Shown: positions 58,480-64,000 of the stretch, piece after piece | Position numbering within the stretch: position 1 is the stretch's first letter | Layout of the letters: every line of letters starts with the position of its first letter | From: Apoderus coryli | Taxonomy: Eukaryota > Arthropoda > Insecta > Coleoptera > Attelabidae | DNA: 64,000 nt | NCBI GenBank assembly: GCA_911728435.2 | Contig: OU452210.1 | Coordinates: forward strand, 7,068,001-7,132,000 | Direction of reading: 5' to 3' | The notes under the pieces: model-generated | The model's database searches: none | Seen by the model: only the letters and a program-made list of their open reading frames with translations | What the model was told of the DNA's origin: nothing | Translations under genes and position numbers: made by a program

Positions 58480-59420
58480 TAGTCGCGAAAACTGTACACG
58501 CAAAAATCCAGACGACCCTTTAGGGGAGTTGGTTAATGCTGTTGAGACTGACATAGGTAATTGGTTTCTTGCAAATGAACTGAGCTTGAATCAGGCTAAA
58601 ACTCAAAGCATGAACTTTACTTTGCGTTCTGCGCCTATCGATTTTCAGAGCGATGTTCGCGTGAAGTTCCTTGGGGTTCATCTTGATCCTAAATTAACCT
58701 GGGAAAGTCATGTTCGAGAGCTTGGGTGCTCGCTGTCCAGGATCATATATCTCATCAGAAGGCTTGCGCAGAGTGTTTCGATCGCCAGTCTGTTGAAGGT
58801 ATATCACGGTTATTTTGTTTCCCGTATGCCGTATGGTATTTTGAACTGGGGACATAGTTCCCATGCTATGAAAATCTTTAAGTTACAGAGGCGATGTTTA
58901 CGTACAATGTTGGACTCGGTTGGCGTGACTGCTGTAAAAAATATTTTGTTGAACCTTGACTACTTACTTTGCCTTCCTTGTACATCGTGAACTGTCTCGG
59001 CTACATTCGAGCCAATGCCTCGCATTTCACTCTTCACTCTGATATACATAATTATAGTACGCGAAATTGAAATGACATATTGCCTGAATTTCACCTACTA
59101 TTGAGGACCAGAAAAGGTTTTGACTATTATTGTGTTAAATTTTATAATAAGCTGCCGTCTCACATAAAAAACCTTGGTGAAGTCCAGTTTAACAAAAGTA
59201 TTAAATCATTTTTGATATCTCAAGCTTTTTATGCCTTTGAGGACTATTGTAAGATTTTTCTAGATTTTATTTTGTTACTATTTTAATTTGTTTGTAAGCC
59301 TTTCTTTGTTGCTGTAATTTTGGTGATTTGTTACTGTAACTTTGATTGATTAATTTTTTTGACGTACTATACATGTTTTGTAACATAAAATGGTGATTAA
59401 ATATACCTATCTATCTATCT
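58480..59420 (+). pseudogene. LINE (Jockey-like) polymerase C-terminal relic
   Basis: 5'-truncated non-LTR retrotransposon. The frame 58529-58990 contains VETDIGNWFLANELSLNQAK, then VKFLGVHLDPKLTWESHV (RT thumb region) and KIFKLQRRCLRTMLD; after frame changes 59080-59286 gives FYNKLPSHIKNL and FNKSIKSFLISQAFY. Then comes a stop and a 3' end with an ATC(T)-type repeat (TATCTATCTATCT near 59410), a common tail of such LINEs. The catalytic YADD-type motif and everything before it are missing. Confidence 0.75.
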
Positions 59421-59759
59421 TTGATTGTGTTTGATCTCAATTTGAAGTCAAAATGTGTAGATTTCACAAAAAATTCCACAAGAGAAAATTTTCATCTCAT
59501 TCCATCTCCCATTGGTCCACAAAATATTACAAAAAACATTTTAGAATGGCGCACATAGGCGGCAAGAAAATTTAGCTAAGATAATAGTCATTTTAATCGA
59601 GTTTCACGTAGGCCATAAAAGAGTTTTACCACCAAAAAGTCCTAAATATCGACGGTAACTTCACATAGACCACCAATGAAAAATGCTGTTGGAACATTAC
59701 ACAGGTCCCTAACAGTTGCATCTCACTATTAAAATGTAACTCGTTTCTCTCGTACCTGC

Positions 59760-60040
59760 AAGTAAAACGGTTCATACACCTAGTAGTTCTTAATGAAAAT
59801 AATTAACAAGACCGAACCCAAATTAGATCCCTGCGGTAGATGCGAACTGGCTACGAGCTCTATAATATTTAAATTAACTAACCAAGTTTGAGAAAAAAAA
59901 AGTTTGGAGTTTTCTAAACAGAACATAATTGTGGATTTGATCGAAAGCTTTTCAAAAATTTATATACAAGGCGTCAATTTGACCGCCTTTTGGCACGTTC
60001 TGCCATATACAATTCCGTACTATCGGTAATAGATTGCTTA
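59760..60040 (-). pseudogene. LINE reverse transcriptase fragment
   Basis: The minus strand reads SSHLPQGSNLGSVLLIIFIK (about 59800-59860), the conserved PQGSxLGPLLF motif of LINE reverse transcriptases with substitutions, preceded by a degenerate segment. Stops and frameshifts elsewhere. It faces the plus-strand LINE at 58480-59420 and is a different insertion. Confidence 0.55.
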
Positions 60041-60588
60041 ATAACACTTCATGTATACAACACTTGATGCATATATTTGCTTTTTAAATAATGATTGGTA
60101 CGGTTCTGCTTTGACAGCAATGTCGTATCGTCAACTTTTCATGGTCCAACTGTAGTCGGCCACTATCTTTCCCCGTACTTCTTATTGTTACGTCAAGAAA
60201 GAAAATGTCTGAGACAAGCAGTGATAAATACAATCTTAAACATTTCAACTTTGCTTTTTTTTATTAGAGTACGTTACATGTTCCATTTCAAAACATTGTT
60301 ATTTTATGATACTCAATACGAATACGTAAATGTTTTTGGGTTAAGTATGCCTTTTTTAGTTTGTTCTACAACATTGTAAAATGTTATGGATGTATATATG
60401 ACACTGTTTATGTTTGCACGTTTTATAACCAGTAGACGTTAATATGTTTAAGTCATATTGGAAATAATAATAAAAAGGATTGGTCTTTAATCTTTTTATA
60501 TGGATCTTACATCGATTCCCTACCTAAGACTTTTTCTTCAAAACATTAGCATCTTTTAATGGTATGTAATGGAAAAAATTAGATAGTA

Positions 60589-61820
60589 TTAGGTCATTCA
60601 ATAAGTCCATAGGATGACACATAGATGACGTTACTAGAATTTTTTCAATATGATTTTTATTTAGTATCAACCTTCAAACGATACGTGTATAAATTTGATA
60701 GCAATCTGACTATTGATTCGTGAGTTATAGCATTTTGTGTGAAGCAACGTTTTTTTATTGAAAAACAAAATGGAAAAAAGTGAATTTCGAGTTTTGATAA
60801 AGCATTGCTTTTTGATGAAAAAAAAAACAGTGGAAACCATACAATGACTTGATAAACATTATCCAAACTATGCTCCATCTAGAATCTAGAGGAATGGTAG
60901 AGAAGTGGATTGCTAAATTTAAACGTGGTCGTACCAGCAGAAATGATGCAGATCTATGCCAGAAAACGTCAAAAAATCCACAAATTGGTTATGAACGATC
61001 GCGAAAAGTTGCACGAGCTAGCTGACATTGTAAAGATATCAGATGATAGTGTTTTTACCATTTTACACGAACATTTGGGTATGCGAAAGCTCTGTGCAAA
61101 GTGGGTGCGTCGTGAGCGCACCGTCGACCAAAAACAACAACGAAGTGATGCTTCAGAGGAGTGTTTGGCTCTGTTAAACCGCAATAAAATGGAATTATAT
61201 CGTCGATATGTGACAATGGATGAAACATCGCTTCACTATTACACACCAGAATCCAAAAGACAGTCAGCTGAGTGGACAGCAATCGACGAACCGAATCCAA
61301 AGCGAGCAAAGACGCAACAGGCGGCCGGTAAGGTGATGGCGGCTGTATTTTGGAATGCGAACGGAATAATATTCATCGACTACCTCCAAAAAGGAACCAT
61401 CATCAACAGCGACTATTACTGTGTACTTTTGGATCAATTGAAATCGCAAAGAAACGGCCACATTTGCAAAAGAAAAAGCTGTTGTTTCACCAAGACAATG
61501 CACCGTGTTAGAAATCGATGAAAACTATGGCTTCGAATTGCTTATCAGATTTAGCCCTCAGCGACTTTTTCCTATTTTCAGATCTCAAGAGAATGCTTGT
61601 TGGAAAAAAATTTAAGTCCAATGATGAAGTAATCGCTGAAACTGGGGTCTATTTTGACGAGAAAGAGAAATCGTACTATCAAACTGGTATCGAAAAGTTG
61701 GAAAATCGATATAACTACTCGTTGTATTGCCCTCGAAGGCAACTATGTTGAATAATAAAATCTTTTGTCAAAATTTTGTTTTTTCTTACTTATCCTACGG
61801 ATTTATTGAATGACATTAGG
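60589..61820 (+). mobile_element. Mariner (DD34D) with decayed transposase
   Basis: About 1.23 kb with TA flanks (60587-60588, 61821-61822) and inverted ends TTAGGTCATTCAATAAGTCC and CTAATGTCATTCAATAAATC (one indel). Transposase on the plus strand: an N-terminal EFRVLIKHCFLMKK segment near 60784, then frame 60910-61521 with REKLHELADIVKISDDSVF, MRKLCAKWVRRERTVDQKQQ, the first Asp in VTMDETSLHYYTPES and KVMAAVFWNANGIIFIDYL; the second Asp (FHQDNAPC) is in another frame near 61485 and followed by a stop; the third is in SDLALSDFFLFSDLKRML (61545-61600). At least two frameshifts and several stops: a full-length but dead copy. Confidence 0.85.
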
Positions 61821-61894
61821 TACTGAGAAATTAGTGAATGGCATTCACTAATAGGTACAGATAAAGAAAGGACCTCTCTGGCACTTGTTTTAAA

Positions 61895-62480
61895 TTCTAC
61901 ATGAGCACCTTGGCATCACAGAGGTCAGTCGAAGTTCTCCTGCGTTTTTGGTCTTTTGTTGTGAAGAGAAGGATGTTGTGCTGGCCAAGGTTGTTACTAG
62001 AGACGGAACTTGGGTTCGTCATTATGCTGGCAGGAATGTATGCAATGGCATGAAAAGGCACACCACCGCCCAAGGAGTTTGAGGTCACACAGTCAGCCAG
62101 AAAACTCATGGCGACCATATTTTGGGTTTCACAAGAAATTCTAGTGATTGACTATAAAAATAAAGGTATTTCTATAACTCGGGAATACGACACTTTAATC
62201 TTAGAACAGATAAAATAAGCAATAGAAAAAATAGAACAGGAAAATGGAGGAAACGTGTTTTGACTGCTTTCCACCAAGTGAGTTTCAATATTATAAATCA
62301 TCCAGACCTGGCCCCGAGCGATTATTATTTGTTGTGTTGTGAATAAATTTATGAGCGGTGCAGAAGGAAGCAGTTTCGACGAAAGATTCAACAATTATTA
62401 TGAAGATATAAATAAATTAATAGATAGAACTGAGAAGTGTATTAGGGTTGCAGATGAATATATTGAAAAAGAAAAATAAT
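61895..62480 (+). pseudogene. Second mariner transposase relic
   Basis: 5'-truncated. Plus-strand blocks: TRDGTWVRHYAG (first Asp region, about 61999-62034), KEFEVTQSARKLMATIFWV with VIDYKNKGIS (about 62075-62170), a degraded stretch, then SFDERFNNYYEDINKLIDRT and EKCIRVADEYIEKEK at the end (62370-62478). Frameshifts occur between the blocks. It begins only about 75 bases after the mariner at 60589-61820 but belongs to a different subgroup. Confidence 0.7.
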
Positions 62481-62499
62481 ATTGCATTTTTATTTTGTA

Positions 62500-63740
62500 C
62501 CCTTATCCCCTATTCCGCGGAATTAATAACGCCGGACGGGATGTTGAATGATTGCAGAGTGATATTGATGCACTATGGCAATGATCTATTTGTAATAATC
62601 TGAAGTCTAATGTGTTCTTTTATTAGTTTTTTTCGTACAAAATTCAGCTTAAGCTTCCAGTATACAATAGATAATAGAGTTAAAACGTTGAAATATAATT
62701 TGTTGGTAGAATTAAGGTTTTCAACAGAACGCGTATAAAATTTTGAGAGTTTCTATTCGAAGCTGTCGCACTTTCTCAAGCTGAGGATTCTATATTATAT
62801 GTCGGTGGATTGTTCTTTTCTATTATCGGACCTATAGAAATGACATCGGAAGAGTTCAGGATAAGTTTTTCCGTTATGCTGCATTTAGGATGAATAACAT
62901 AAATCAGAATTGCATGAGGCACGAATAACTACATATTTGTAAAAGTAAGTGTAAATGTATAATATTTCTGTGACCTTTTTCTCATCTACCTTTTTCGTCA
63001 CAAGGTGCTACTTTTGATTTAATATATTTCGAATAAGAGCAATATTTTTTATTTTGAGCCCTTTTTAACTCTTTTCGAACGCCTATGTGATGTATTTTTT
63101 ATGTTAAATGTTTTAAGTTATCTTCTATTAAATCAATTATTCCATATTTCGGATATGTTAAGGAACTATTTATAATTTTTGAATCCTTTTTAAATCTCTT
63201 ATGAAGATATATTATTATTATTTTTAAATATTTATTCAAGTCGGTAAAATTTCCAACAAGCTGAATCCACGCAACTGAACTGACATTTATAAACACGCTA
63301 GTCTATATGGGTATCCTTAACCAGAAGAAAGTTTTATGCTCAAATGCAACGCCAAAGGTAAACTGTATAAGAACGTATTTTCATGAGCGCGGTGGAAATT
63401 GCTACGATAACAGGATTTAGCTTTTCATTTTTCTGCCAGGTTGCCTCAATCATCGGTAAATCGACACTCTTGTAAAAAGATGGTTTATATATATAGCATA
63501 TTTCTCATTTCCCTTCCTTTTTTCTCGCATGACTCCCTTTAATCTAATACGCTGTTAGTTTCATGAGGAAAAATGTGCACAAATTCCAAAATAAAAGCGA
63601 TGTTTTTATATTTTAGGAATTAATTTGGCTCAAGCGTTATGGTTATTTATTTATTTTTTGTTGTCAAAATCAATAGGTATAAATGCTAGAAATATACTGA
63701 AATTAGGTTAGATTTATTAATTTTTGCTAGTTATACCTAT
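62500..63740. other. Intergenic stretch, nothing recognised
   Basis: AT-rich sequence with only short frames (the longest, 63099-63296 minus, is 65 codons and resembles nothing known). No inverted ends, tandem repeats or RNA motifs were noticed. Confidence 0.35.
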
Positions 63741-63744
63741 TAAA

Positions 63745-63870
63745 TATACAGGGTTGTTCACATGTATGGAGTAAAATTCATAAATAGGTTCCAAATCAAG
63801 CGCTTTTTTTGGGGTGAACATTATTTTGTACCGTCAATCCGTTAAGTCCTCTAGCCACCCCAACTTTTTT
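63745..63870. repeat. Mariner-type end fragment
   Basis: TATACAGGGTTGTTCACATG begins a terminal region with GTCAATCCGTTAAGTCC and CTAGCCACCCCAACTTTTTT. The last block also occurs at 2617-2640 (CAGCCACCCCAACTTTATAA) and the CAATCCGTTA word at 25030 and 27146, tying these fragments together as one family. The other end would lie to the right, possibly outside the window. Confidence 0.4.
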
Positions 63871-64000
63871 TTACTATGGAACACTACGCTCAAAGGTTGG
63901 TACAGCAAAACATATTTTTAACCATTTGGTTTAAGATTAAAAAATCACAGTACGTTTTGCATTCTTTATTAATACAGTTTAAGATTCTAATTTATTAAAT

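Noticed and set aside
1..64000. CRISPR arrays, tRNA and rRNA genes, prokaryotic operons
   Set aside because: No regularly spaced direct repeats with unique spacers, no tRNA-like cloverleaf sequence noticed, and spliced animal genes show that the DNA is eukaryotic.

Overview
This window is nuclear DNA of an insect, possibly a beetle or hemipteran with a large genome; the order cannot be fixed from the sequence. It is strongly AT-rich, has GT-AG introns, and is packed with insect-type transposons. No bacterial operon, CRISPR array, rRNA or convincing tRNA was seen.

Two ordinary host genes are present, both on the minus strand. VhaAC45/ATP6AP1 (11415-18139, seven exons, 410 codons) is complete and encodes the Ac45/S1 accessory subunit of the V-type proton ATPase. 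The 3' six exons of an RNF220-type E3 ubiquitin ligase lie at 27665-30662, ending in a C-terminal RING; its 5' exons were not found and may lie beyond 30.7 kb or outside the window. The two genes have no evident functional link.

The rest is mobile DNA. 0-9.5 kb: a GC-rich promoter-like block, env and gag relics of an LTR retroelement, a pogo/Tigger-like relic beside a mariner-type relic, and several MITEs. 11.4-18.1 kb: VhaAC45 introns hold LINE tails, a Penelope-type GIY-YIG fragment and an unassigned ORF. 18.5-36 kb: inverted-repeat elements, three copies of a long-TIR MITE family, RNF220, a 105-bp tandem repeat and foldbacks. 36.6-45.1 kb: a FLYWCH relic, a 1.35-kb tandem duplication carrying a hAT element in each unit, a decayed TE-like gene, and an almost perfect Tc1/mariner-superfamily element with 354-bp TIRs and a 370-codon transposase. 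45-64 kb: more foldbacks, internally deleted mariners, a hAT MITE, LINE relics in both orientations and two adjacent mariners.

The most interesting signal is a dispersed family of hammerhead ribozymes of the minimal Penelope-element type: stem I, CUGAUGA, a hairpin, GAAAC-AU-GUH, stem I. There are about eight good or nearly good copies and three decayed ones. Stem II differs between copies yet stays base-paired, which is covariation visible inside one window. Several copies sit at both ends of large palindromes and are followed by a conserved 3' tail that itself has a GTGGAG/CTCCAC inverted repeat. Hammerheads in Penelope-like elements are already known; the inverted-dimer, short-element form and its conserved tail deserve a closer look.
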